A DNA stretch of 64,000 nt. It comes from Theristus sp. LFF4_11 (taxonomy: Eukaryota > Nematoda > Chromadorea > Monhysterida > Xyalidae). Position numbers and translations under genes: made by a program. This document shows positions 46,823 to 59,215 of the stretch, one piece after another (position 1 is the first letter of the stretch; every line of letters begins with the position of its first letter). The notes beneath the pieces are model-generated. The model worked only from the letters and a program-made list of their open reading frames with translations. It was not told the origin of the DNA and did not search any database. The stretch spans positions 62,001-126,000 of the forward strand of contig JASANC010004652.1 in assembly GCA_030248135.1 (NCBI GenBank). The letters run 5' to 3'.

Positions 46823-49800
46823 TCAGTACTGTTCATAATAATTCAAGCGGAACAACATGGCACGTCCGACGTCATTGCCGACGAGCAAGTAGCCGCCATT
46901 TGGCGAGAACGCGCCAGCGGTGACGTGCGCCAAGGCGGCGCGACGCCCCGGAAAGTTCGAGTGCGTCGTCGCCGAGCGGACGTGCCACGCTTTCAGTGCG
47001 TTCTCCTTGTCGCTCGACGCACACAGCAGCAGCTCGGTGGTCGCATTGAACTGCAACAGGTCGGCGGAGGTGCTCAGGTTCGGAATCGCGTGCAGTAGGC
47101 CGGGTGGCGATGACGACGACGAGGATGACGTGTCGTACACGTTCACAATGCCGGTGTTCGATCTGCAATGCGTGGAAAACAGCAGTCAATAATCACAGAA
47201 GGGACCAGGTTGCTTGTTGCACTTGGTGAACTGCCACGAGGTGGTGCATGATCGTTGGCGCAAATCTCGGCCATGCATGCGACGCAACGGTCACCACGTT
47301 CAATAACACAGCGTGGCGCGCGGTTTGCACAGGTCAAGTCAATCAGGACACGAGGAGAAACGCACAACAGTATGAAATGGAGGAAAGGCCGGCTGAGTGG
47401 CTGAGTGGATAGCACTTGGGACTTCCAATCGGAAGGCCCGGGTTCGAAACCGCTCGTGACCACTCGGCTGCCCCGGGTTGCGTGGGGCTTAATGGTTCGG
47501 CAGCATAAACGTCGGCTTTCTTGATTCACAAGATTGCTGTTCCGGTGGCGAGGAACTTAATGACATCGCGCCCATGCATACCAGCGCAGCTTGCCCAACG
47601 TCCACCTTCTATAGCAGAAAAAACTGCTTCCAACGTCGCAGCCCATGTGGTGGACAATGAAAAATTGCGACACTGCCTTTCCCCAAGGGCGTTGGGTAAG
47701 GATAAAAAGGGGGCAACAAACAACAACAACAACAAATGGAGGAAAGCAAAATGACAAAACAACCAACCCAGCCGCCAAGTAGCGTCCATCGATGGACTCA
47801 GCGACGCTGCAGCCTCTGACGCAGCCGTCGTCCGCGAAACGCAACACGCAACGGCGCGCGCGAGTGTCCCATAAGTAGAGCTCACCAGCAGCTGCATGAT
47901 AAAAATGGGGAAATTCCGAGCAGGAGTCTAACTTTGAAAAATATTTTAAAAAAAAACTCGTGTTCCCTCCCGGAAACGCACATCCATGCGAGTACATCAA
48001 ATGCGGCCGCGCATGCGAGAAGCAAACCGCCGAAACGTCGCCGTTCATTTTCACGCTGCCCATCCACTCGAACGTCTGAAGATTTCAGAGAATCATCGTT
48101 GGAAGTGTTGAGTCACACAGTGCAACACGAAAACGGAATCACTGCGAAAACACAAATGAGCGAACCCGCGCGCAGAGCAGATGGATCATGCCGTCCCAGG
48201 ACAATACGGCCAGCGTGCTGCCGTCGGGCGACACTTCGAACTTGGACAGCATTCGCTGTTTCGTTTCCGACAGAGCTGTGCTTGGAAAAGGCACAGACAG
48301 GTGGAATGGTGCAACTCAACAAAACTGTTAGAAATAATGATCATCCAAAAAGTTTGTCAAAGGCTGGGCGTCGGTGCCTCGGTGGTCAAGTGGTCTGACA
48401 ATGCGCAAGAGACCTGTTTTCGATTTCACATTAAAACATTCACAAATTTTCCGATAGCACCTCCACACCCGAATCTCTTTGCAAAACAGGACAACCTTTT
48501 GTGTTGACGGTCACTTTCGACGCTTTATTAGCGTGCATGTCGTATGAGTACAAGTACGATTGGAACTTTGAGCCGAGCAAAACTTGGTGACGACTGAACG
48601 ATGCGCCGACAAACTTCGCAGAGGCGATCGGAAAATTCTCGAACAACGCACTCTGTAGCAGGTCGTTGTCACGGCCGTCGATCTAAGAGAACGCAAGAAA
48701 GGTTGGATTCTGAAAAGATACGTTAATTAATCGACCAACCAACCGGATTTCGGCCTGGTACACATGAAATCAGTAATCACAATCAGCACAAAGCACAAAG
48801 CAATTTTACTAAAGGTTCCTCCTTTCGCTCATGAACGAATGGATAGCAACAGACAGAAGAGAAAGACCGAACACATGCAAACCGTGTAAAACGCCAGTTT
48901 CTGCGACTCTGCGGCGACCATCGCAACCGGCACATCCGCGTGAAATGCAACGTTCGACACACGGCGCTGAAAAAGAAAAAAGAGGGAACTGAACGGCACC
49001 GACTTCAGTCGGAGAAACGTGAGAATCAGAGAAGAAACAAGAATCGCAGATCCTACATAAGCGCGGTGGCCAAAGGTCAGATCGCGTAGGCGTTTGTAGG
49101 AGAGCAGGTCGGCTGGCAGGTACGGCGATCGACGCAAGTATCGCCCGGCAGTGGCTGCTAAGGCACTCGCCGCCTCGTCGCCCGAATCGGACACGCCACC
49201 GCCGGACTGCAATGGTTCTTGCTCGACTTGCTTCTTTTGCTCTGACCAAATCAGCAGATGGATATCCTTTTTTCATTGCAAGAGTTGCAGTTCGGCAAAT
49301 ATTCACGGGAAACGCAAAAACTCAGTGCCCAACTTCAATGGCAGCATCGTCACTCGAATCGGAGAATTTTCGCAGCCGCTTCGTGGTTGGTTTTTTGTCC
49401 AAATCAGCCCATTTCGGCAGTTGCCCTCCGGTCGACGTCATACGCGCGTACTCACGTCGCAAACGTTGCTCGTATTCGCTGGTAGTGACCATCTGCTAAA
49501 AACTCGCAAAACCCACTTTGATTTGATAAAGGTGCGTTAAAATATTTAAAAAAAAACAGTCTCGTCGACAAAATTCGTTGCAAATGAACGAGCAAATTTT
49601 GTTCGCTGCATGGCTTGTCATCGCAGTAGAGTGCCTTTCAGGGTATACGTGCAGTGTCATTTTAGGTTAACACAAACGCAGCCAATCAGCGCGTCGCATT
49701 CAAAAGTTCGGGCCCAATCAGTGTGCTGCATTACCGGCTGCGCTTTCACATCAGCAGCAGTATTCCTCGGGAATTTCGCGGCGCCACCCAACATGAAACG

Positions 49801-50484
49801 CGCGGACGCGCGCACCGCCACGGGCGTCTCATCGTCGTCATGCCAAGCCGGCTGACGTTTCACGTTGCCGTCTGTCATTGCTGGATCAGCGTTTGCTTTC
49901 GCAACGATGCTGATTGTTTTTCTCGTCTTCTTCTTCGATGACTGTTCTTCCGGCGCTTCATTGTCCGAGCTTGACGATCGGTCAGCAGCCGGCTGGGATG
50001 GTCTTGCATTTTTAAGGTCATTGCCGCTGTCGGCGGCACCTTCAACAGCGCCAAGCAAACGATGAAGCGTTGCACTCCGACTTGCTTTGCCTGAAAAACG
50101 AAACAGATTCTTTTCATTACTGGTATAAGGCATCAATAAAAATAGTAAATGAAATGCGCACGCGCGAGTCTCACCCAGAACTTTCTGTTCCAGCTGCATT
50201 TCATCGTCGCTGCTGCTGGCGCCGCTATCACTGTGATGCTCGTGCGTTCTGCTTCTTCTGTTGCCCTCCTCGACTTTTTTGTCGACATTTTCCTCCGGCA
50301 TCGGCTTCTTTTTTCTCTTCGTTTTCACTTTCCGACTGTCCGGTTCCAATTTCGTGTCGAACGTCTCGTCTGTCGTTCGTTTCGCCTTTGTTCTCAGTTT
50401 CTTTTTGCCGTCAACGATTTGCTGCAGCGCGCCGGTGCCCCGGTCGAGGTAAACGTCAACCAATGCTGCTGATTCGTCCCCCAT
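46823..50484 (-). CDS. UTP18: UTP18, U3 snoRNP-associated WD40 protein
   Basis: Exons: 50484-50175, 50090-49735, 49492-49334, 49206-49057, 48966-48883, 48682-48496, 48275-48166, 48075-47982, 47891-47768, 47162-46823; 637 codons plus TGA, all phases consistent. UTP18 belongs to the small-subunit processome that matures 18S rRNA in the nucleolus. The lysine- and acid-rich N-terminal third (residues 1-220) is followed by YEQRLRREYAR...LPKWAD. The WD40 part then contains LFENFPIASAKF, FEVSPDGSTLAVLSWDGMIH, GELYLWDTRARRCVLRF, DGRYLAAGSNTGIVNVYD and, at the C-terminus, GGYLLVGNDVGRAMLFRLNY. The order and spacing of these match UTP18. The start is the first in-frame ATG before an acidic segment. The 47,163-47,767 intron holds a SINE. 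Confidence 0.93.
47385..47745 (+). mobile_element. tRNA-derived SINE, family 2, with (AAC)n tail
   Basis: GGCTGAGTGGATAGCACTTG (A-box-like) and GCCCGGGTTCGAAACC (B-box-like) head a body of about 350 bp. The body ends GGGTAAGGATAAAAAGGGGG with a (CAA)n tail. It is inserted antisense in a UTP18 intron. Confidence 0.8.
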
Positions 50485-51230
50485 TCCGTGTGCTTTGAAA
50501 ACAAGGTAGGATTTTGATTTTTGAAACTGCTTTTGGCACTTTCATTTCATACCAAGCACCTCGAAATGCACTGCAAATGCTATTCCTGATCCTGAGTAAA
50601 TCTGCCGTACACCAAGCAACATTGATTGGCATAGAATGACTCCTTTGACTTGTAGCGGCCACAAAATGGGCCGATCAGCAAACACAGCTTTTGATCCGGC
50701 AATAAAATATGCAAGCAGTAAGCACTCATCCAAGCACGCAACGTTTATGCAACACGAACTTGCCATTTGTAACTAAACGTCCGAAAAACGAAATGGTTAA
50801 AACACACAGATTGTCGTATAATGACTTCCGAAAACCATTGTTTTGCAGCAAATTCGTGGATTGGAAAAGTTCGATTGACTGGACAACAACTTCGTGTATC
50901 ACACAGAAAATGTTACAATTGAGGTCTCTTTTTAAAAGACTGCAGACACCTGTTTCGATGACGTCTAACTCTTTGTTACTGTTAAAAAATGTTGGCAATT
51001 TAAAAAAAACAATCGTCAGCAACTTCGGAATAATCGCGAAACACGAAACTAACGCACTTCTGACTGAACGGAACCGTGGATCCAAAAAAAATCACAAACG
51101 TCAATCAAGACAAGTATAAAAACTGCACAACTCTGAAAGCCTAACGAACGATCGGAAAATCAGACAAATAAATACAGACGGAAAAATATACAACTATGAT
51201 GAAACAAGCACGCGACGAATCTCACAAATC
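50485..51230. other. Spacer between RanBP3 and UTP18
   Basis: AT-rich and without a recognised exon. It contains the 3' flank of the RanBP3-like gene and the promoter or 5' leader of UTP18, both on the minus strand, 746 bp apart. No repeat recognised. Confidence 0.5.
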
Positions 51231-53630
51231 TCAATCACTTTTTGCCATTTTACTTGCCGCCGTTTCCAATTCGTTGTCAGCGGCTAATTTTCGTTTTCTC
51301 GCATCCTCTTGTGTCTGCTTATGCGTTTCGTCCGCACTTTTCTCGGCGCCTTCATTGTTTTGTTTGTCACCGCCATTTTCGTCTGAATGCGAATCAGTAC
51401 TCGGCTTGGATTTTGCCAGGCCGGACTTTGTTTTCAGGATGGCCAACTTTCTCGAAAGCAACCTCCACAATTGCTCGGCATCGGTCGTTGAGCACTAAGC
51501 AAAAGAAAAAAAACGCTAAAATTTTTAAATTTAAATCAAAGTAAAAGCATCCTTTATCAACGCATCATTGATCAAATCAAAGTGGACAAATTTCAACAGT
51601 AATGTGCCACTTTCGAGTGCCATAAAACTCACCGTGACCAAGTAGATCTGCAATGCCGACGTCTCAGGGTCGGTGCCTTGGAATTGAACGCGCTTGGGAG
51701 TCGGCTTTTCCAGTGCCATATCAGCGAACAACTTGCTGTTCAGCACCAAGCGAAGACTGCCCTGGACACGCATCACTGAAAAAAAATGGTGAACAACGGC
51801 AGTGAAATGAAATGAGAACGAGACGGCGGTGAATCAATGAAAAGCTGCACGCAGCAGAGTTCGACTACACAAAAGCACTGTGCTGAACAATGCAGCCAAT
51901 CAGCCGATCTGCATTGCAAGCCAATTTTTAGATAAGCAAACCAATTTCTACCAGCAAGGACACAGTGAACACCGTCATCGTATACAAACCAAGTCTCGTT
52001 TCGGTCAACCCTTCAGTGTCCGTTGCTCGTTGGTTGACACGCATCGTGCCTTGCGCTCGTTCGTGCCACACCGATGTTGCTTTGTCGAAAACATGCAGCT
52101 TACATTGCAGCTGAAACCACAGTTAGTTCTGTTGTACACAGTTTGTATCCACCCAGACTACAGAAAACCAAGCACGCATTGATTGAAAACAGAAGCAGCT
52201 ATGTCAGCATTTGATCATGATTTTGTAGAATGTAGAGTCACCGATGCGAGCGACGCTCAATCCCCAGTTCTCTGCTCGACACCATTTGCGTGTTTAGCAG
52301 GTCTTTAAAAACGTAGCCTGATGCAAGCAGATGTTCCAAAAGCCGCAATCAACCTGCAGCAGATTCGTCTCGTCCTCCTCGCCGGTCCTGATTTCGCACG
52401 ATTGTGGCGGCACGGCGACGTTCGACGCCGTCAGTTGCCTTTTCATTTGCAATTCAGCCGCCGACTGTCGCAAATCGTCCGCGGTTGTCTGCAACATCAC
52501 GACACGATTCTGCTAATTTCCATTTGAACCGCGCACGCACACACACACCCGTCCCGTTACACCACCCACCTCGACGACCCACCTCACCTCTTCCTGGTCC
52601 CTCTCGTCGCCTCATCCCACTACTCACCAGATCAGCATATTGCAACAAACAGCAGGCTAGCTAGATCAATATTTTTTAAATGAAGATGTAGACAACATGT
52701 TTGCGAATCGAATCCAAGATGCAACCTTTTTCGCTGGCTGCGATTCGTCAGCACTGCTGGCCAGTTTACTGAACGTCGCCTCGGCTGTTGTTTCACTCGC
52801 CGACGACACTGATTTTGTGTCGCACACAGCATCGCCTTCGGTCGACCTCGAGCTTGTCGTCGATGTCGCGATCACTGCGGCCGCACTGCTGCTGCTCGTC
52901 ACGTCGCTCACGTTCTCATCGTGCTGCTTGTTTGAACGAGCGTTGTCATCGTTCGCAATTTCATCATCGCCAACTGCTGCCGCCGTTTCACCCGTCGATG
53001 ATTGTCGCGCTGTGGATTCGTTCGCCGTGCAGCTGCTGCTACTGGCATTCTGCAAGTGAACAAATTTTCTCATTGATTTCAGTGAATTAATTGAGAATCG
53101 ATCGAGAGCGAGAATGAACGGAATGGAAATCAATTTTCAGCGCCGATGAAAAACAAAACACGCACGTTGACGACGACTCGCTCCGAGATTTTCGAGCCGA
53201 ACACGAAGCCGGCCGGCGCCGCGGCCGTGAGCGTCGTCGTCGTCACCGTCGGCTGCTTTCGTTTGTCGAGCTCTCTCAGAATGTCCGGCATCGCCGCGGC
53301 GACCGTTGCTATTGAGCCGGAGGACGCGTCGTTGTTGCCGTTCTCGTGGCCGTCGGCGACGTTGCGGGCAGCGGAAAGCGTCTCCGTCCCGCTCTTGTCA
53401 GCGTCTGTCTGTTCATGGCCACCGCTGACTCCACCACCAGCCGCAGGCTTGTTTTGTTTCGAAAGCTCCGTTTTTCGTTGCGCCCAGAGGCCAGCGGTGA
53501 CGTCGCTCAACGCCGACGGCCGAAACACGAATGTTGAACGGCTGGACGATGCGACGGCGGCAGCGGAGAGCGTGCCTCGCTGCACGGTGGTCGCCGGGTG
53601 CGTTTGACTGCTGCTGCTGTCCTCACTCAT
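51231..53630 (-). CDS. RANBP3: RanBP3-like Ran-binding protein
   Basis: Exons: 53630-53166, 53049-52726, 52509-52354, 52110-51990, 51775-51639, 51494-51231; 488 codons plus TGA with all phases matching. RanBP3 is a nuclear cofactor for CRM1-dependent export that binds Ran-GTP. An FG motif with the family context, FVFGSKISERV, stands at about residue 143. The Ran-binding domain (about 264-402) shows IRTGEEDETNLLQLQCKLHV, FDKATSVWHERAQGTMRVN, then VMRVQGSLRLVLNSKLFADM. The N-terminal region and the 108-residue second exon are Ser/Thr/Ala-rich and low in complexity, apparently disordered. The tail is Lys/Glu-rich with a possible nuclear localisation stretch, ARKRKL. The first ATG in the open frame is chosen as start. 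Confidence 0.9.
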
Positions 53631-53839
53631 TTTGACGTCTTTCGCTCGCTTTGCGATGCGAATTGTGGTGATCCTGCGCAAAACTACAAAGCTAAACCGG
53701 CCCGGCGGCGGCGCTGAAGCTCAGCCGACAGCCGTGTATCCTGATCCCAACGTTTCATCCAGGGGTCGAGCGCTCGAGCCCGATTTTTGGCGATTTCGCT
53801 TAGGGAGGGGGCGGGGCGGTGCGCCGGTGCGGTAACCCG

Positions 53840-54180
53840 AAAAATCGTTTTCTTGCAACTTAGAACATGTTTTTTCAGTCGGTGGTAGGCCATGAGATGA
53901 ACATGATATTTTGTTGATTGGCGTATGTTATAGGTCTACAATGGAGTTGTGCGATATATTGTTAAACAATTGGAGCGGAGATGTTGGTTAATACCACATC
54001 ACACGACCGTTTTTCAGATACCCGATAACATGGCCACATGTTAAAACTTGCGTGCTGAGCTAAACTAACGTGTCTAGATGAACTCAGCTCGACGAGACGC
54101 TTCGAACAAACCTAACTTGTAAAAAAATTTAAAAAAAAAAATTTTTTTTAATTTAAAAAAAAATCCGGATTTTTTTTTTC
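53840..54180 (+). repeat. Module M1, first copy
   Basis: TCGTTTTCTTGCAACTTAGA through GATGAACTCAGCTCGACGAG to CTTCGAACAAACCTAACTTG. The same sequence recurs at 58481-58715, where it is separated by about 380 bp of other sequence from its second part at 59090-59150. Confidence 0.85.
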
Positions 54181-54720
54181 CCTAACCCTAGGTATGGTGC
54201 CGTGGGGGGGGTGCCGACCAAAAAGTGAGGGGGGTCCAACCTAGGGTACCGTGGGACCCCCCCCATGGGGGGTCCCATGGGGGGTGCATTTTTTCAAAAT
54301 TTTCTGTGGGGGGGGGTCCCCCCCCCCGCAGTCCAGTACCGTGGGCGAGGGGGGGGGGGGGGCCGGGGGGGGGGTACCCCCCCCCAGCGCCCCCGAGCCC
54401 GTGGGGTGGGGGGTGGGGGGGGCACCGTGCCACCCCCCCTAAAACCGGGCACCCCCCCCCCCCCCTCGAAAATTTGGCCGACACCCCCCCCCCCACACCC
54501 CCCATGAAATTTTGTCTGGCGGACCCCCCCCCCCCCCCAAAAATTTACGTACACCCCAAAATTTTTTTCGAAAATCATGATTTTTTGTCTAGAAAGTCCA
54601 TAATATAAGCTGAATATATGATACCTTGACTATCTTCATTGTAATTTCAACGATTTTTCAGCAAAATTTAGGGTTTTTCCTTCAAAATTTAAGCCAAAAA
54701 TTATCATGGGGGGTGGGGGG
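54180..54720 (+). repeat. G/C-tract module M2, copy 1
   Basis: Starts GGTATGGTGCCGTGGGGGGG, passes long G then C runs and palindromes such as CCCCCATGGGG, and ends with the AT-rich block AAAATCATGATTTTTTGTCT...GAATATATGATACCTTGACT. Equivalent modules are at 55930-56400 (inverted) and 57700-58180. Confidence 0.85.
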
Positions 54721-54907
54721 GGGGTGGACCCCCCCACAGAAAATCTTGAAAAAATGCACCCCCCATGGGTCCCACGTTACCATAGGTTGGACCCCCCCTC
54801 ACTTTTTGGCCGGCCCCCCCCCCCCCCCCCCCCCCCACGGCACCATACCCCCCCCTTCGAAAATTGGTTTGGGCCCACGGTCCTGCCCCCCACCCCCCCC
54901 AGAAAAT

Positions 54908-55070
54908 ACGTAAAGCATCATTATTAAAACAGCTGCATCTGCAGTTCCGGTGCTCCTCCTCCATAACACAGGAAAGAAAAAAATGCAAAAACTAAATTGA
55001 TCATTTTCACCTTATCAAAAAGGCTTGGCTTAGGATTAGGATTAGGTTTAGGATTAGGAACCTACAACGA
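54908..55070 (+). repeat. Telomere-like dispersed repeat, second copy
   Basis: GCATCATTATTAA...CCATAACACAGGAAAGAAAA...AAAAAGGCTTGGCTTAGGAT, then TAGGATTAGGTTTAGGATTAGG in shorter pieces. It matches 17165-17330. Confidence 0.8.
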
Positions 55071-55439
55071 CTCATTACCAGCAACCTCAGATCAAAAATC
55101 AAAAAAATCACTTTTAAGAATGTATACAAATCTGATAATTTTTCGCTTAAATTTTGAAGGAAAAAATCATGATTTTCGAAAAAAAATTTAGGGTGTACAG
55201 AAAATTTTGGGGGGAGGGGGTAGGGTTGTTAAACAAAAATGAAATTTTTTTTTTAAAGTGATTAAAAAAAAACAAAAATGCCGATTTAAAAAAAAAAATT
55301 CGAAAAATTTTCCTTTAATATGCTCTGAAAACCTCAATTTTGGCACAATTTTTCGAAAGTTCAACAAAAATTTTCTTTGATTATACCTCGTAAAACCTTT
55401 AGCAGTCGATTTTGGGCCGTTTTACCGACTGATTTTAGG

Positions 55440-55870
55440 CTTCGACAACATCTGCGATGAAGTTTTTGAGCGTCCCAAAGCTTAGCCTACCATTTCCGAT
55501 GCAGATAAGGTGACGATTAGCCTCGCAGAGCGTCCGATTGTGCTCGCTGCACCGTTTGCAAGCGCTACGTTGTCTGGTTGCTGCTTCGTGTCGTGTCGTC
55601 GCGACACCATCAGAAGAATTGATCGAATTTCAAGGCGGTATGTTTGTCTTCACTTTAGCATTAGCTTAGCTGGGGACAATTAGTGACGTTTTGGAGGTCA
55701 AAACACAAGAAGAGGCATGGTGACGGTTTGGAAAAGGGGTAATTGAGGTCACCAAAACAAAATCTGCAAAGTTCCGCCATACGGGTGTCATTCGGGAGGC
55801 GCTTGCATATCATATGTGGTTCTTCGGACTCCCTGATTGATTTAGCACAACTTTGATTTTTGAATTTTTT
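55440..55870 (+). repeat. Module M3, first copy
   Basis: CTTCGACAACATCTGCGATG...GAGCGTCCCAAAG...GGGGACAATTAGTGACGTTT...CATACGGGTGTCATTCGGGA...CACAACTTTGATTTTTGAAT. It is repeated at about 59520-59945 in the same orientation. Its second half recurs inverted at 57290-57465, and much of it inverted at 60360-60720. Confidence 0.88.
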
Positions 55871-55929
55871 TTTTTTAAAAAAAATTTTTTTTTTTAAAAC
55901 AAAAATGACGATTTTTGTTTTTTTTAACA

Positions 55930-56420
55930 ACCCTAGGAGGGGGTCTCCGCCAGACAAAATTTCATGGGGGGTGGGGGGGGGTGTCGGCCAAATTTTCGAG
56001 GGGGGGGGTCCGATGCAGTACCGTGGGCCCAAAACAATTTTCGAAGGGGGGGGGGGTATGGTGCCGTGGGGGGGGGGGTGCCGACCAAAAAAGTGAGGGG
56101 GGGTTCAACCTATGGTAACGTGGGACCCCTCCATGGGGGTCCCATGGGGGGGTGCATTTTTTCAAAATTTTCTGTGGGGCCCCCCCCCACCCCCCCCCCA
56201 TGATAATTTTTCGCTTAAATTTTGAAGGAAAAACGCTAAATTTTGCTGCAAAATCGTAGAAATTACAATGAAGATGGTCAAGTTATCATATATTCAGCTT
56301 ATATTATGGACTTTATAGACAAAAAATCATGATTTTCGAAAAAAATTTTAGGGTGTACGGAAAATTTTGGGGGGGGGGTCTCCGCCAGACAAAATTTCAT
56401 GGGGGGTGTGCAGTAGCGAA
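55930..56420 (-). repeat. G/C-tract module M2, inverted copy
   Basis: It carries GTGTCGGCCAAATTTTCGAG, GGTATGGTGCCGTGGGGG, CATGGGGGTCCCATGGGG and the AT-rich block in reverse order and strand relative to 54180-54720, forming a large imperfect palindrome with it. Confidence 0.8.
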
Positions 56421-57240
56421 AGCGGGACCTCGGGTGAGGGGGGTGTTTGCCAAATTTTAGAGGGGGGGTCAGGTGCCTTCTCGGTGAGGGGGGGGGGGTG
56501 CACGGGCAGCAAATTTTCCTGAGGGGGGGTGCACTGGCAGAAAAATTTCGTGAGGGGGGGGGTGCACGGGATCGCACGGGTAATACCAAATTTTTGCCTT
56601 AGAAAAACACAGAAATTCTTGTAAAATACAGAATATTTTGTGCAAACAAGCTGCTTGTTTGGTCAGAAACAACAAAATCTATGCAGGGACAGACACAAAC
56701 GTCAAGAAAAATGCAAAAATTACGGTATTTTTAGAAAAAATTGAGATGAGATTGACCACCGTGAGGGGGGGGGGTGCGATCCCGTGTTTTCTCCCGGAGG
56801 GGGGTGGGGGGGGGAGTCTAGTACCCGTGTCGAGGTAAAGGGGGGAGGGGGGTACACGGGTATCTGCCCGTGCACGGGCAGGATTTTCGGCTGAGGGGGG
56901 TGGACCCCCCCCCCCACCCCCCGCACTTTCGCTACTGGGGGTGTGGGGGGGTGTCGGCAAAGGGGGGGGGGGCGGGTTTCGGGGGGGGGGGGGGTGCCCG
57001 GTTTTAGGGGGGGGGGGGGGGACCGGTGCCCCCCCCCCACCCCCCCCCCCACCCGACGGTCTCTGGTGCTCTGGGGGGGGTGTACCCCCCCCCACCCCCC
57101 CCCTCGCCCACGGTACTGGTCCGATGGGGGGGGGGTGCCCGGTTTTAGGGGGGGGGGGCACGGTGCCCACCCCCCCCCACCCGACGGTCTCTGGTGCTCT
57201 GGGGGGGTGTACCCCTCGCCCACGGTACTGGGTGGGGCCT
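56420..57240. repeat. Long G and C runs with tandem CGACGGTCTCTGGTGCTCTG blocks
   Basis: Runs of 6-15 G or C alternate with short spacers (GTGCCCGGTTTTAGGGG, CCGACGGTCTCTGGTGCTCT, CACGGTACTGG). The last two blocks are duplicated within about 120 bp (57055 and 57180). Frames here are low complexity and not credible proteins. Confidence 0.75.
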
Positions 57241-57599
57241 CCTGTGTGTAGGTGTTAAAAAAAACAAAAATCGTCATTTTTGTTTTTTTTTTAATTTTTT
57301 TTAAAAAAAAATTTCAAAAATCAAAGTTGTGCTAAATCAATCAGGGAGTCCGAAGAACCACATATGATATGCAAGCGCCTCCCGAATGACTCCCGTATGG
57401 CGGAACTTTGCAGATTTTGTTTTGGTGACCTCAATTACCCCTTTTCCAAACCGTCACCATGCTAGGGTTGTTAAACAAAAATAAAATTTAAAAAAAGTAA
57501 TTAAAAAAAACAAAAATGCCGATTTTTTTAAATTCAAAAAAATTTCCTCTAATATGCTCTGAAAAGCTCAATTTTGGCACAATTTTTTGAAAGTTAAAC

Positions 57600-57672
57600 G
57601 CTTCCGTGGCGTAGCGGTACAACTTCGGCCTACAATTCTGTAGGTACCGGGTTCGAACCTCGCTGTGGACAA
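57600..57672 (+). mobile_element. tRNA-like SINE head or tRNA relic
   Basis: TGGCGTAGCGG (A box) and GGGTTCGAACC (B box) are 36 bp apart with a weak anticodon-like stem CCTAC/GTAGG. The 3' acceptor strand does not pair with the 5' end, so it is not a working tRNA gene. Confidence 0.5.
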
Positions 57673-57699
57673 GACATACTCGTGGAGAATTGGAGTGAC

Positions 57700-58180
57700 C
57701 AACAGTACCGTGGGCGGGGGGGTACACCCCCCCCCCGGCCCCAGAGCACCAGAGACCGTCGGGTGGGGGGGGCGGGGGGGGGGCCGGGCACCGTGCCACC
57801 CCCTAAAACCGGGCACCCCCCCCCCCATCGGACCCCCCTCTCGAAAATTTGGCCGACACCCCCCCACACCTCCCATGAAATTTTGTCTGGCGGAGACCCC
57901 CCCTCAAAATTTTCCGTACACCCTAAAATTTTTTTCGAAAATCATGATTTTTTGTCTATAAAGTCCATAATATAAACTGAATATATGATAACTTGACCAT
58001 CTTCATTGTAATTTCAAAGATTTTGCAGCAAAATTTAGCGTTTTTCCTTCAAAATTTAAACGAAAAAATATCATGGGGGGTGGGGGGTAGACCCCCCACA
58101 GAAAATTTTGAAAAAAATGCACCCCCCCATGGGACCCCCACCCCCATGGGGGGGGTCCCACGTTACCATAGGTTGGACTA
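57700..58180 (+). repeat. G/C-tract module M2, third copy
   Basis: CAGTACCGTGGGCGGGGGGG...GAGACCGTCGGGTGGGG...AAAATCATGATTTTTTGTCT...GGTCCCACGTTACCATAGGT. It is collinear with 54340-54790. Confidence 0.85.
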
Positions 58181-58480
58181 GGGTTAGGGGCTTTGAAAAA
58201 AATTTTTTTTTATTTGTTTTTCGTTTTTTTTAAATTTGGATTTTTTTTTAAACTTAAAAAAATTTGAAAAATTTTTCTTCTACTTTGCTCTGAAAATTCG
58301 ATTTACGGCATAATTTTTTGAAAGTTCAAACCAAATTTTCTTCCCAACTTCTTTGTGTGCTTAGGTAAATGTCATTATTTGGTCATTTTGACCGACGTAC
58401 TCCATGTTTTTCGATTTGGATGACTTCTAGAGTCAATTTTTAGCGTTGAAATGACTTAACTGAATTGAAATATCGTTTCA

Positions 58481-59215
58481 GAAATCGTTTTCTTGCAACT
58501 TAGAACATGTTTTTTCAGTCGGTAGGCCATGAGATGAACATGATATCTTGTCGATTGGCGTATGTTATAGGTCTACAATAGAGTTGTGCGATATATTGTT
58601 AAACAATTGGAGCGGAGATGTTGGTTAATACCACATCACACGACCGTTTTTCAGATACCCGATAACATGGCCACATGTTAAAACTTGCGTGCTGAGCTAA
58701 ACTAACGTGTTAAACTTGCGTCTGTCAGTTGCCCGCAACGTGATCGCGAAATCATGGTACGTGTTTTCGATACGATGATTTGAAGAGTGGGCTCTCGCCA
58801 TGTGGCAGATAGCATAGCTGGTTGAACCTGAAAGTAAGTGTCTTGGGGGGGGGGGGGGCGACCGGGTCGACAGGGGTTGCCGACTTAGCTACAGCAAACA
58901 GGAATTTTTGAACACAGTCTAATTTTGGTAATTTTCTAAAGAGGAACAACTAAGAACGGTTCAATATTCAAGTACACGTCGAAAATTGTCCTGTTTTACT
59001 GTTGAAAATGCAACTTTCCCTCTATGAAATGGACATAATTTCAATAAAACACGATTTTCGCTCTTATAGTTTTTCGGATCGTTCTGAAAATAGTCTAGAT
59101 GAACTCAGCACGACGAGATGCTTCGAACAAACCTAACTTGTAAAAAAAAATTTTTTTTATTTTTTTTAATTTAAAAAAATCCGGATTTTTTTCCCCCTAA
59201 CCCTAGGTTGGACTC
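58481..59215 (+). repeat. Module M1, longer second copy
   Basis: 58481-58715 matches 53850-54080, and 59090-59215 matches 54080-54195. The 380 bp between (58716-59090) are absent from the first copy, so one copy has gained or lost a segment at that exact point. Confidence 0.8.

Noticed and set aside
47385..47460. Possible functional tRNA gene in a UTP18 intron
   Set aside because: It continues into a body of 300 bp with an AAC tail, as a SINE does, and the 3' acceptor strand does not match.
54180..57280. Gly/Pro-rich open frames up to 185 codons in both strands
   Set aside because: They come from runs of G and C, overlap in several frames and have no splice or domain support.
57600..57672. 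Possible functional tRNA gene
   Set aside because: A and B boxes are present, but the acceptor stem does not pair and no clear anticodon loop can be drawn; a SINE head or relic fits better.
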